NCBI RefSeq assembly: GCF_026339955.1
Contig: NZ_JAPEPW010000002.1
Location: 1,054,001-1,118,000, forward strand
Length of the DNA: 64,000 nucleotides
Direction: 5' to 3'
Origin: Streptomyces sp. NBC_01549
GTDB lineage: Bacteria; Actinomycetota; Actinomycetes; Streptomycetales; Streptomycetaceae
Of this stretch, positions 42,741 to 51,283 are shown one piece after another; position 1 is the stretch's first letter, and each line of letters opens with the position of its first letter. A program made the position numbers and the translations under genes. The notes under the pieces were generated by a model. That model was given only the letters and a program-made list of their open reading frames with translations. It had not been told where the DNA came from and ran no database searches.

Positions 42741-44060
42741 ATGCCAAACACGAAGCTGCGTCGCCTCGTGGCCACCTCCATCGCCGTCACGCTCGGCGGC
42801 ACCGCACTCGCCGCCTGCGGCTCGTCGGACGACAAGAGCTCGTCCGAGTCGGGTCCGGCGTCCCTGACGTACTGGTCCTGGACTCCGGGCATGGACAAGG
42901 TGGTCGACCTCTGGAACAAGGGGCCGGGCAAGCAGCAGAAGATCACGGTCACGGTGAAGAAGCAGGCGTCGGGCGACACGCTGGTCACCAAGATCCTCAC
43001 CGCGCACAAAACGAAGAAGGCCCCGGACCTGGTCCAGGCCGAGTACCAGGCGCTGCCGACCCTGGTCAGCAATGACGCGCTCGCGGACATAGCGAGCGAG
43101 TCGCAGGACGCGAAGAGCAAGTTCGCCGACGGTGTCTGGCAGCAGACGACCCTGGGCTCGGACGCCGTGTACGCGATCCCGCAGGACATCGGCCCGATGA
43201 TGTTCTACTACCGCCAGGACCTCTTCAAGAAGTACGGCCTGACGGTTCCCACGACCTGGGAGCAGTTCGCCGAGACCGCCCGCGCGCTGAAGAAGAAAGC
43301 CCCGGACAAGGACCTGACCACCTTCTCCGCCAACGACTCCGGCCTCTTCGCCGGTCTCGCCCAGCAGGCGGGCGCCAAGTGGTGGACCGCCTCGGGCGAG
43401 AAGTGGAAGGTCGGCATCGACGACGCGGCCTCGGAGAAGGTCGCCGACTTCTGGGGCGGTCTCGTCAAGGAGGGCGCGATCGACAACCAGCCGATGTACA
43501 CGCCGTCCTGGAACAAGGCGCTGGACACCGGCAAGCAGATCGCCTGGGTCAGCGCGGTCTGGGCGCCCGGCACCCTCACCACCGCGGCCCCCGACACCAA
43601 GGGCAAGTGGGCGATGGCCCCGCTGCCGCAGTGGGACAACAGCACGGACGTCACCGGCAGCTGGGGTGGCTCCTCGACGGCCGTCACCACGGACTCGCAG
43701 CACAAGGCGGCCGCCGCGAAGTTCGCCACCTGGCTGAACACGGACCCGCAGGCGGTGGCCGCGCTGGCGAAGGAGGGTGGCATCTACCCGGCCGCCACCA
43801 CCGCGCAGACCAGTGACGCCTTCTCCCAGCCGCCGGCGTTCTTCTCCAACCAGCCGGACTTCTACACGAAGGCCGCGGAGATCGCCAAGACCACCGCGCC
43901 CTCCGCCTGGGGCCCGAACGGGAACGTCGCCTACACGACCTTCAAGGACGCGTTCGGGGCCGCCGCCAAGGACAAGTCGGACTTCGCCGCCGCCCTGAAG
44001 AAGATGCAGGACGACACGGTCGCCGACCTCAAGAAGCAGGGCTTCGGGGTCGCTCAGTGA
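42741..44060 (+). CDS. ganS: ABC-transporter solute-binding lipoprotein (galacto-oligosaccharide)
   Basis: A 439-residue lipoprotein. The signal peptide ends in the lipobox LAAC (Cys at about residue 27), followed by a Ser/Asp-rich spacer and a family-1 sugar-binding fold (LTYWSWTPGMDKVVDLW, IPQDIGPMMFYYRQDLF). GGGGAGAAAG precedes ATG 42741. It is the first gene of the importer operon and overlaps the first permease by four bases. The substrate assignment comes from the adjacent GH53 and GH42 genes. Confidence 0.9.
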   Translation: MPNTKLRRLVATSIAVTLGGTALAACGSSDDKSSSESGPASLTYWSWTPGMDKVVDLWNKGPGKQQKITVTVKKQASGDTLVTKILTAHKTKKAPDLVQAEYQALPTLVSNDALADIASESQDAKSKFADGVWQQTTLGSDAVYAIPQDIGPMMFYYRQDLFKKYGLTVPTTWEQFAETARALKKKAPDKDLTTFSANDSGLFAGLAQQAGAKWWTASGEKWKVGIDDAASEKVADFWGGLVKEGAIDNQPMYTPSWNKALDTGKQIAWVSAVWAPGTLTTAAPDTKGKWAMAPLPQWDNSTDVTGSWGGSSTAVTTDSQHKAAAAKFATWLNTDPQAVAALAKEGGIYPAATTAQTSDAFSQPPAFFSNQPDFYTKAAEIAKTTAPSAWGPNGNVAYTTFKDAFGAAAKDKSDFAAALKKMQDDTVADLKKQGFGVAQ

Positions 44061-44980
44061 CCACCGCACGTCGAAAGTCGTACGGGGTCAAGGGGGCCCC
44101 GTACGCTTTCCTCCTCCCCGCGACGATCCTCTTCGCCCTCTTCTTCGCGCTGCCCATCGGCTACGCCCTCTGGCTGAGCCTGCACAAGGCGCAGGTCAAG
44201 GGCCTGGGCCTGGGCTCCGGCGCCCGCAAGGAAGTCTGGGCGGGGCTGGAGAACTACAAGGACGCCCTCTCCGACTCCGAGCTGCTGAGCGGCGCGGTGC
44301 GCGTGGTGGGCTACGGCGCCATCGTGATCCCGGTGATGCTCGGCCTCGCGCTGCTGTTCGCGCTGATGCTGGACACGGACAAGGTGCGCCTGACCCCCTT
44401 CACCCGGCTCGCGATCTTCCTGCCGTACGCCATTCCCGGCGTCGTCGCCGCGCTGCTGTGGGGCTTCCTGTACCTCCCCGACGTCAGCCCGTTCTACTTC
44501 GTCCTCGGCAAGCTGGGGATGCCGCAGCCGAACCTGCTGGACGGCGGCCCGCTGTACCTCGCCCTGTCCAACATCGCGGTCTGGGGCGGCACCGGCTTCA
44601 ACATGATCGTCATCTACACCTCGCTGCGGGCCATCCCGGCCGAGGTGTACGAGGCGGCGAAGCTGGACGGCGCCACGCCCCTGCAGATCGCGCTGAAGAT
44701 CAAGATCCCGATGGTGGCGCCCTCGCTGGTGCTCACCTTCTTCTTCTCGATCATCGCGACACTCCAGGTGTTCAGCGAGCCGACCACCCTCAAACCCCTC
44801 ACCAACTCCGTCTCCACGACCTGGAGTCCGCTGATGAAGGTGTACCAGGACGCCTTCGGCAAGGGCGACATCTACTCGGCCGCCGCGGAGGCGGCGCTCA
44901 TCGCCGTCGTCACCCTCGTCCTGTCCTTCGGCTTCCTGCGGGCCGCGAACTCCCGTAACAAGCAGGAGGAAGCACGATGA
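44057..44980 (+). CDS. ganP: Sugar ABC-transporter permease (MalF-type)
   Basis: A 307-residue permease with six predicted helices. The cytoplasmic EAA loop reads EAAKLDGATPLQIALKIKIP and contacts the ATPase subunit. GTG 44057 overlaps the binding-protein stop, and the next permease start overlaps this stop (ATGA). No ATPase gene is nearby; Streptomyces commonly use a shared MsiK-type ATPase. Confidence 0.93.
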   Translation: MTTARRKSYGVKGAPYAFLLPATILFALFFALPIGYALWLSLHKAQVKGLGLGSGARKEVWAGLENYKDALSDSELLSGAVRVVGYGAIVIPVMLGLALLFALMLDTDKVRLTPFTRLAIFLPYAIPGVVAALLWGFLYLPDVSPFYFVLGKLGMPQPNLLDGGPLYLALSNIAVWGGTGFNMIVIYTSLRAIPAEVYEAAKLDGATPLQIALKIKIPMVAPSLVLTFFFSIIATLQVFSEPTTLKPLTNSVSTTWSPLMKVYQDAFGKGDIYSAAAEAALIAVVTLVLSFGFLRAANSRNKQEEAR

Positions 44981-45882
44981 GTTCTCTTGCCGTACGCAAG
45001 GCAGCGCCGGCCGCGGGTACCACCCCAGGCACCGCCCAGGGGCCGCCCCTGCGCCGCCGGATCGCCCTGGTCCCCACCCTCACGCTGCTGCTCGGCGCGC
45101 TCTACTGTCTGCTGCCCGTCGCCTGGGTGGTGATCGCGGCCACCAAGTCGGGCCGTGAGCTGTTCTCGACCTTCACGTTCCTGCCGGGCTCCGGCTTCAC
45201 GCAGAACGTCAAGGACCTCAACGCCTACCGCGACGGCATCTACTGGAAGTGGATGGGCAACTCCGCCCTCTACGCGGGCCTCGGCGCCCTCCTGTCGACG
45301 GCCGTCTCGGCGCTCAGCGGCTACGCCCTCGCGATCTACCGCTTCCGGGGCCGCGAGACCGTCTTCAGCGTCCTGATGGCGGGCGTGCTCATGCCGCCGG
45401 TGATCCTGGCGATCCCGCAGTACCTCCTGTTGGCGAAGGCCGACCTCACGGACTCCTACGCGTCCGTCCTCCTGCCCCTCGTCCTCTCCCCGTACGGCGT
45501 CTACCTCGCCCGGATCTACGCCTCCGCGGCCGTGCCCGAGGACGTGGTCGAGGCCGGGCGGATGGACGGGGCCGGCGAGTGGCGGATCTTCACCCGGATC
45601 GCGCTGCCGATGATGGTGCCCGGACTGGTGACGGTGTTCCTCTTCCAGTTCGTCGCCGTGTGGAACAACTTCCTGTTGCCCTACATCATGCTCAGCGACG
45701 ACGAGAAGTTCCCGATCACGCTGGGTCTGTTCACCCTCCTCGAACAGGGCTCCAACACCCCGGCGCTGTACACGCTGGTGATCACCGGCGCGCTGCTCGC
45801 GATCGTTCCGCTCATCGCCCTCTTCCTGGTCATCCAGCGCTTCTGGAGCCTCGATCTGCTCTCGGGAGCCGTAAAGTCGTGA
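44977..45882 (+). CDS. ganQ: Sugar ABC-transporter permease (MalG-type)
   Basis: A 301-residue permease with six helices and the EAA-loop EAGRMDGAGEWRIFTRIALP. It pairs with the upstream permease to form the transmembrane channel. Its stop is two bases before the ATG of the LacI gene, so the regulator is probably in the same transcript. Confidence 0.93.
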   Translation: MSSLAVRKAAPAAGTTPGTAQGPPLRRRIALVPTLTLLLGALYCLLPVAWVVIAATKSGRELFSTFTFLPGSGFTQNVKDLNAYRDGIYWKWMGNSALYAGLGALLSTAVSALSGYALAIYRFRGRETVFSVLMAGVLMPPVILAIPQYLLLAKADLTDSYASVLLPLVLSPYGVYLARIYASAAVPEDVVEAGRMDGAGEWRIFTRIALPMMVPGLVTVFLFQFVAVWNNFLLPYIMLSDDEKFPITLGLFTLLEQGSNTPALYTLVITGALLAIVPLIALFLVIQRFWSLDLLSGAVKS

Positions 45883-45884
45883 CT

Positions 45885-46910
45885 ATGACCAACGCGGGGG
45901 GCCGGCGCAGACCGCCGACGATCCATGACGTCGCGCGGGAGGCGGGCGTGTCCCGGGGCACGGTGTCCCGGGTACTCAACGGCGGGCACTACGTGAGCCC
46001 CGCGGCACAGGAGGCGGTCAACGCCGCCATCCGCAGAACGGGCTACGTCGTGAACCGGCACGCCCGGTCGCTGATCACCGGCCGCTCCGACTCCATCGGC
46101 TTCCTGCTCACCGAACCGCAGGAGCGGTTCTTCGAGGACCCGAACTTCAACGTCCTGCTGCGCGGCTGCACACAAGCGCTCGCCGCGCACGACATCCCCC
46201 TCCTGCTCATGCTCGCCGGCACCGAGGACGAGCGGCGGCGCATCACGCGGTACATCACCGCGGGCCATGTCGACGGAGTACTGCTGGTCTCCAGCCACTC
46301 CGGCGATCCGGTCGCCGAGCAGCTGCGCGAGGCGGGCGTCCCGCTGGTCGCCTGCGGCAAGCCCATCGGCATGGGCTCCAAGGTGAGCTACGTCGCCGCG
46401 GACGACCGCGACGGCGCCCGGGACATGGTCAAGCACCTGGTCTCCCTGGGCCGTCGCCGCATCGGCATGGTCACGGGTCCGCTCGACACCCCGGGCGGTG
46501 TCGAGCGGCTCGCGGGCTATCGGGAGGTGCTCGCCGAGGCGGGCATCGAGGCCGACGACCGGCTGATCGCCTCCGGCGACTACAGCCGGGCCAGTGGTGA
46601 GGCGGGCGCCGAACAGCTCCTTGAACGTGCCCCGGACATGGACGCCGTCTTCGTCGCCTCCGACCTGATGGCACAAGGCGCACTGACCGCTCTGCACAAG
46701 GCGGGCCGCCGGGTCCCGGAGGACGTCTCGGTCGGCGGCTTCGACGACTCCACCGCCGCGATCTCGGCGACCCCCGCCCTCACCACCATCCGGCAGCCGT
46801 ACGACCGCATCAGCACCGAGATGGTCCGCGTCCTGCTGGCGCAGATAGGGGGCGAGGAGCCGGCGGCGGTGATCCTGCCGACGGAACTGGTACGACGCGA
46901 CTCGACCTGA
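45885..46910 (+). CDS. LacI-family regulator of the galactan operon
   Basis: A 341-residue repressor. The N-terminal HTH and hinge (TIHDVAREAGVSRGTVSRVL) is followed by the periplasmic-binding-like effector domain (SIGFLLTEPQERFFEDPNF to TTIRQPYDRISTEM). It is the last gene of the importer operon; the palindromic operator at 42671-42684 is the obvious target. An upstream GTG at 45879 overlapping the permease stop could be the real start. The inducer is likely galactose or a galacto-oligosaccharide. Confidence 0.9.
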   Translation: MTNAGGRRRPPTIHDVAREAGVSRGTVSRVLNGGHYVSPAAQEAVNAAIRRTGYVVNRHARSLITGRSDSIGFLLTEPQERFFEDPNFNVLLRGCTQALAAHDIPLLLMLAGTEDERRRITRYITAGHVDGVLLVSSHSGDPVAEQLREAGVPLVACGKPIGMGSKVSYVAADDRDGARDMVKHLVSLGRRRIGMVTGPLDTPGGVERLAGYREVLAEAGIEADDRLIASGDYSRASGEAGAEQLLERAPDMDAVFVASDLMAQGALTALHKAGRRVPEDVSVGGFDDSTAAISATPALTTIRQPYDRISTEMVRVLLAQIGGEEPAAVILPTELVRRDST

Positions 46911-46911
46911 G

Positions 46912-46937
46912 CCACGCCCTCGACTCCGAGGGGGTGG
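46912..46937 (+). terminator. Terminator after the galactan operon
   Basis: CCACGCCCTCG and CGAGGGGGTGG form an 11-bp stem with one mismatch and a 4-nt loop, starting two bases after the LacI stop. Confidence 0.75.
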
Positions 46938-47018
46938 GACCGGTCAGGATTCGAGAAGCCTCCCGGCCCTCCCCCGCCCTACCGTGAAAGCACCGCAACA
47001 CACCACGGAGGAGTCACC

Positions 47019-47372
47019 ATGACCGCAGGGCTGCAGACCATCATCTACCCCGTCAAGGACCTCGCACGGGCAAAGGCCCTGTTCAGCGCGTTGCTCGGAA
47101 CGGAGCCGTACGCGGACGCCGCGTACTACGTCGGATTCAAGGACGCCGGGCAGGACGTCGGCCTCGACCCCAACGGTCACGCCAAGGGGATGACCGGACC
47201 GGTTCCGTACTGGCATGTCGACGACATCCGGGCCACCCTGGCGGGCCTGCTGGAGGCCGGCGCCGAGCCGCTCCAGGACGTCCAGGACGTGGGCGGCGGC
47301 AGGCTGATCGCCTCGGTCAAGGACGCGGACGGAAACCTCGTCGGGCTCCTCCAGGACACCTCCGGCGAGTAG
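47019..47372 (+). CDS. VOC (glyoxalase/bleomycin-resistance fold) protein
   Basis: A 117-residue single-domain protein. TIIYPVKDLARAKALFSALL starts the first beta-alpha-beta-beta-beta unit, and PYWHVDDIRATL with DADGNLVGLLQ the second. GGAGGAG precedes the ATG, and TACCGT at 46980-46985 is a likely -10. No catalytic glyoxalase metal set is clear, so function is unknown. It is a separate unit after the operon terminator. Confidence 0.85.
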   Translation: MTAGLQTIIYPVKDLARAKALFSALLGTEPYADAAYYVGFKDAGQDVGLDPNGHAKGMTGPVPYWHVDDIRATLAGLLEAGAEPLQDVQDVGGGRLIASVKDADGNLVGLLQDTSGE

Positions 47373-47384
47373 CCCCGCCGGTCT

Positions 47385-47405
47385 GTTGCAACCGCACTAG
47401 TTGCA
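47385..47405. promoter_or_regulatory. GTTGCA repeats, probable MarR operator
   Basis: GTTGCAAC (47385-47392, itself a palindrome) and CTAGTTGCA (47397-47405) lie 39-59 bp before the MarR start. The CTAGTTGCA core matches the operator in the fadH promoter at 1557-1570 and the inverse of ATGCAACTAG at 2673-2682, 45 kb away. Confidence 0.5.
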
Positions 47406-47443
47406 CACTCAATAAAATCCCGGACCTCTGTTACCGTGCACAT

Positions 47444-47839
47444 ATGGCAGTGAACACGGCGAGCGAGGCCGCGCTCGAGGACCGGTGGCGGGAGATCCTG
47501 TCGGTGCACGCGCGCACGATGTGCGAGATCGACCGCGCGCTGCACCCGCACGGTCTCGGGGCCAGCGACTTCGAGGTGCTGGACGTCCTCGTCTCGAGCG
47601 AGCTCGCGCACGAGGGCGAGCACTGCCGGGTGCAGAACATCGCCGATCGTGTCCATCTGAGCCAGAGCGCCCTGTCCCGCCTGATCGGGCGGCTGGAGAA
47701 GGACGGCCTGGTGGAACGCACCGGCTGCCTGGAGGACCGGCGCGGCGTGTGGGTCGCGCTCACCCGCAAGGGACGCGACCTGCACACCGAGGTGCGCCCG
47801 CTGCAACGCGCCGTGCTGACCCGCATGCTGAACGCCTAG
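47444..47839 (+). CDS. MarR-family transcriptional regulator
   Basis: A 131-residue winged-helix regulator. The recognition region is NIADRVHLSQSALSRLIGRL, and the wing includes VERTGCLEDRRGVWVALT. TACCGT (47432-47437) ends six bases before the ATG with no Shine-Dalgarno site, so it is probably leaderless. The TAGTTGCA element upstream suggests autoregulation and possible cross-talk with the first MarR. It is convergent with the PqqB-like gene. Confidence 0.88.
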   Translation: MAVNTASEAALEDRWREILSVHARTMCEIDRALHPHGLGASDFEVLDVLVSSELAHEGEHCRVQNIADRVHLSQSALSRLIGRLEKDGLVERTGCLEDRRGVWVALTRKGRDLHTEVRPLQRAVLTRMLNA

Positions 47840-47847
47840 CCTCTCCA

Positions 47848-48735
47848 CTACACCACGAACTCCGCCCCGTCCGGCAGCACTTCGACCCCCGCCGCGCTCA
47901 CCCGCGCACGGGCGTCCGAGTCCGGGTCGAGCAGTGGGTTCGTGTTGTTGAGGTGGGTGTAGATCCGTCGGGGACCGGGATGATGGGTGAGCGCCGCGAG
48001 ACTGCCGCGCGCGCCCGCCACCGGAAGATGCCCCATCGCGGCCTGCCGCCCGCCCCGCGAGCGCACGACCGTGCCCATCTCGTCGGCCGCGTAGAACGTG
48101 CCGTCGAGCAGTGCGCAGTCCGCCGAGGCGAGCAGGTCGTCCAGCACCGGGGTCCAGGCTCCCAGACAGGGCGCGTACAGGAGCACTCCACCGCCCGCCA
48201 GGTCCTCGATCCGGTACGCGGTCACCCAGCGCTCGTCCGGGTCGGGTCCGGCGACGTACTTCGGCGCCTTGGGACCGACGGGGTGCGCGGTGACGACCAG
48301 CCCGCCGGAGAGCACGAACCCGCCCTCGGTCAGGCTGTCCGCCCACTCCCAGGGGGCGTAGCGGTCCAGCAGGCCGCGCAGCGGGGCCAGCGTGGCGAGG
48401 ACGGGCGGTGCGGCGTAGACCTTGAGCCCGGTGCCGCCGCGCAGCACGGTCAGCCCGGCGACGTGGTCGGCCTCGGCGTCGGTCAGGAGCACGCCCCGCA
48501 CCGGTGTGTCCCGTGGCCCCGGTCCGGGTGCGAGCGCGGGGGTGGTGATCAGCTGCGTACGGATGTCGGGTGAGGCGTTGAGCAGCCACCAGTCGCGGGA
48601 GTTGCCGCTGAGGGCGACGGACTCCTGGGTCCGCGCGGGGATCTTTCCGTCGCGGGCGGCCCCGCAGAGCGCGCAGGCGCAGTTCCACTGCGGGAAACCG
48701 CCACCGGCGGCCGTACCCAGCAGGACTACTTTCAC
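47848..48735 (-). CDS. pqqB: PqqB-like metallo-beta-lactamase-fold protein
   Basis: A 295-residue protein. The N-terminus KVVLLGTAAGGGFPQWNCAC, with a conserved cysteine pair, and the metal-binding variant LLTDAEADHVAGL match PqqB. In true PqqB the enzyme is an iron hydroxylase for a tyrosine in the PqqA precursor. No PqqA, PqqC, PqqD or PqqE is in this window, so this may be an orphan or part of a dispersed pathway. GTG 48735 is chosen because it gives the conserved MKVVLLG start. Confidence 0.88.
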   Translation of the reverse strand: MKVVLLGTAAGGGFPQWNCACALCGAARDGKIPARTQESVALSGNSRDWWLLNASPDIRTQLITTPALAPGPGPRDTPVRGVLLTDAEADHVAGLTVLRGGTGLKVYAAPPVLATLAPLRGLLDRYAPWEWADSLTEGGFVLSGGLVVTAHPVGPKAPKYVAGPDPDERWVTAYRIEDLAGGGVLLYAPCLGAWTPVLDDLLASADCALLDGTFYAADEMGTVVRSRGGRQAAMGHLPVAGARGSLAALTHHPGPRRIYTHLNNTNPLLDPDSDARARVSAAGVEVLPDGAEFVV

Positions 48736-48797
48736 GGGGACCCCCATCCCTCCGCACGAACCGTACCCGGGGGATCTTCCCCATGCGGCGGCCCGAA

Positions 48798-49910
48798 CTA
48801 CCCGGCGGCCGGGGGCAGTTCCGGACGGTCTTCGCCGGGGCGCCGGTCCGCGGGGCGCGCGGGCGGGATCGGTGTCGAGAGGAAGTCCCGCGGCCCGGTC
48901 CACAGCGCGGGGACCGCGTCGCCGCGGCGGCACAACTCGTAGGCGATCGTCTCGTAGTTGACCCGCCAGCCGTGGAAGTGCGGCCATGCCTGTTCGGCTG
49001 TCCGCTCCGCGGGGAAGCCGGCCGCCTCCACCATCGCGACGGCGGCGTCGAACTCCAGGTAGGTGAGCTGGATCGGGGTCTCGGGAGCGGGGTCGGGGTC
49101 GTACGGGAAACGCAGGGAGTGGGCGATGTCGCGCAGTGCGCTGAATCCGGCGCGCAGCATCAGGCGGGCCTCGGGCGGGGCGCTGCTCGGGGTGAGGGCG
49201 AGTTGCATGGCGGCCGCGTCCATGACGGCGACGAGGCCGACGATCCAGCTGCGGTGGGGCCGCGGCGAGCGGAACGCGAGCAGGACGGGGTACGTGGAGT
49301 GGCTCTCGCCGATGTCGGAGGCGAGCCGTTCCCAGGAGCGGTACAGCTCGGGCAGCGCGGTCTCGGTGTCGACCAGCCACTGCCGGGCGAGGATCTCCGG
49401 TCCCCAGGCGGGTTCGCCCGCGCGCGACTGGAGCAGGGTCACCTCCAGCTCGCGGCGGTTGTAGGCGGCGTACAGGGTGGGCAGGTAGGCGATCTGCAGG
49501 GCGATCACGACCGGTCCGGTGACGGCGGCGATGAAGTCCACCGCGGACAGGTGCAGGCGGTCGCCGCTGGCGAAGCCGAGCGTGAACAGGCTGGAACCCG
49601 CCTCCCGGACCGACTGGGTCCAGGTCAGTGAGGAGATGGCGTGCAGCAGCAGTCCGAATCCGACCAGGGCGCCGCCGAGCCAGCTCACGAGCGTGCCTAT
49701 CAGTATGAGCGGGGCGAGCCAGGTCTGTGCGCGGTCGATGGCGCGGTAGCTGCCGTCGGGGGCGGCGAGACGCAGCAGGAGGCGCAGGGAGCGCCACCAG
49801 CGGATCACCATCGCGGAGTACAGCCCACGGGGCACGACGAGGGTGCGCAGGATGCTGGCGAACACCAGCAGCAGGAGCAGGCCTCCGGCCACGCCCGAGA
49901 TCCATTTCAT
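48798..49910 (-). CDS. Membrane protein with a K+-channel-like pore segment
   Basis: A 370-residue protein with four hydrophobic segments in its first 150 residues and a cytoplasmic C-terminal domain of about 220. Between helices three and four, SSLFTLGFASGDRL resembles a two-helix potassium-channel pore loop, with TLGFASGD where selectivity filters read TVGYGD. The family is unnamed to me. It could be a channel, or a protein derived from one. The C-terminal half is rich in helices and ends with a Pro/Arg tail. Confidence 0.7.
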   Translation of the reverse strand: MKWISGVAGGLLLLLVFASILRTLVVPRGLYSAMVIRWWRSLRLLLRLAAPDGSYRAIDRAQTWLAPLILIGTLVSWLGGALVGFGLLLHAISSLTWTQSVREAGSSLFTLGFASGDRLHLSAVDFIAAVTGPVVIALQIAYLPTLYAAYNRRELEVTLLQSRAGEPAWGPEILARQWLVDTETALPELYRSWERLASDIGESHSTYPVLLAFRSPRPHRSWIVGLVAVMDAAAMQLALTPSSAPPEARLMLRAGFSALRDIAHSLRFPYDPDPAPETPIQLTYLEFDAAVAMVEAAGFPAERTAEQAWPHFHGWRVNYETIAYELCRRGDAVPALWTGPRDFLSTPIPPARPADRRPGEDRPELPPAAG

Positions 49911-49941
49911 GCGGTCATTCTCACGCCCGGCGCCGACGTCT

Positions 49942-50218
49942 TCAGCGCAGCAGGTCCCGTACGGCCTCGAAGGCGGCCGTGACGGTCGCCGGGTCGGCGC
50001 CGGGGCGGGCCAGCGCGCTCATGGGGATGGGGGTGACGGGGGGCAGCCGGTCGTAGGGGGTGAGGCCGTCGGGGGCGGGTCCGACGGCGGCGAGCAGGGC
50101 CACGCCCTGGCCGGTGCGGGCGATGTCGAGGACGCCCGCCAGATAGCCGGCGTCGCCGACGACGGTGGCCGCGACGCCGTGCGCGGCGAGGGTGGCGATG
50201 GCCCGGCGGCGGATCGCG
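49942..50218 (-). pseudogene. C-terminal remnant of a LysR-family regulator
   Basis: About 92 residues (CAIRRRAIATLAAHGVAAT, then VLDIARTGQGVALLAAVGPA) match the second half of a LysR effector domain. The HTH and the first part of the sensor domain are absent. At about 50218 the plus strand changes to a GlcD-type C-terminus. This is a truncated gene. Confidence 0.65.
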
Positions 50219-50735
50219 CACGGACGCGGCGATCGAGGCGGAGGCCGTCTCCCGGCTGCTCGCACCGCTGGCCACGACGGTCGAGACGACGGCGGATCCG
50301 GCGGAGGCGGAAGCGCTGCTCGCCGCCCGCCGTCTCGCGCTGCCCGCGCTGGAGCGCCTCGGCCGTCCGCTGATCGAGGACATCGCGGTGCCCCGCTCCC
50401 GGCTGGCGGAGGCGGTGCGGGAGATCCGCGCCGTCTCCGTACGCCATGACGTACCCGTCTTCACCCTCGCGCACGCGGCGGACGGGAACCTCCACCCGAT
50501 CATCGTCGTGGACCCGGCGCTGCCCGGCCTGCCCGACGCGGCCTGGGAGGCGGCGGGTGAGATCTTCGCGCTGGCCCTGCGGCTGGGTGGCACACTGACC
50601 GGTGAGCACGGTGTGGGCGTGCTCAAGCGGCAGTGGGTGGCGGACGAACTGGGTCCCGCGGCACACGCGTTGCAGCGCCGGCTCAAGGAGGCGTTCGACC
50701 CGCGGGGCATCCTCAATCCGGGCAAGTGCCTGTAG
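50219..50735 (+). pseudogene. C-terminal remnant of a GlcD-type FAD-linked oxidase
   Basis: About 172 residues (RTDAAIEAEAVSRLL to GILNPGKCL) match the end of D-lactate/glycolate oxidases. They include the histidine-bearing FTLAHAADGNLHPIIVVD and the GTLTGEHGVGVLKRQW motifs. The FAD-binding N-terminal domain is missing, because the upstream DNA belongs to the oppositely oriented LysR remnant. Without FAD binding it cannot be functional. Confidence 0.75.
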
Positions 50736-50748
50736 GACCCGACGACGG

Positions 50749-51171
50749 TCAGGCCCGCGGGCGGACCAACAGGCTGCGAACGCCCTCCGAGGTGAGCGTC
50801 AGGCCGTTCGGCGAACTCGGGTCGATGGTGAGCGACAGGTCACCGGTCGGCCACTGGGAGGCGAGCGCGCCCAGCGGAACCAACCGGTAGCGGGAGACGA
50901 ACGGCAGCAGTTCGGCCATCGCCGGCTCCGAGGTGAACACCGGCACCACCTGCTCCCCGCCCGGCTGCTCCAGCACGGGCAGCGCCACGGCGCCGGGATC
51001 GCGCGCGTCCTCGTCGCTCGCGTCGTCCGGCACGGGGACCAGCACCTCGCTGCCGGCCAGGGTGTCCAGCGCCGCCGCGTCCTCGGTGTTCGTGGCGAGC
51101 GCGTTCAGTGCCTCCTGGGCCGGTGTCGTGGCCGTCGGCAGGTAGTGGTGGTTGTTCAAGGGTGTGTTCAT
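50749..51171 (-). CDS. SseB-like domain protein
   Basis: A 140-residue soluble protein with a SseB N-terminal-like fold: EALNALATNTEDAAALDTL, then VLVPVPDD, VVPVFTSEPAMAELLP and LTLTSEGVRSLL. Members are common in Streptomyces and of unknown function. The ribosome site before ATG 51171 is weak. It sits just after the GlcD remnant in convergent orientation. Confidence 0.75.
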   Translation of the reverse strand: MNTPLNNHHYLPTATTPAQEALNALATNTEDAAALDTLAGSEVLVPVPDDASDEDARDPGAVALPVLEQPGGEQVVPVFTSEPAMAELLPFVSRYRLVPLGALASQWPTGDLSLTIDPSSPNGLTLTSEGVRSLLVRPRA

Positions 51172-51283
51172 GGCAGATCCCAGGTAGTGGCGGACAGTCC
51201 GCCCGGGCCGGGACTCGCCCCGGGCGCGGCTCCTGTCGCGCGTACCCACTCGTGGCCGGGGCATTCCACACGTCGGCCGGCGC

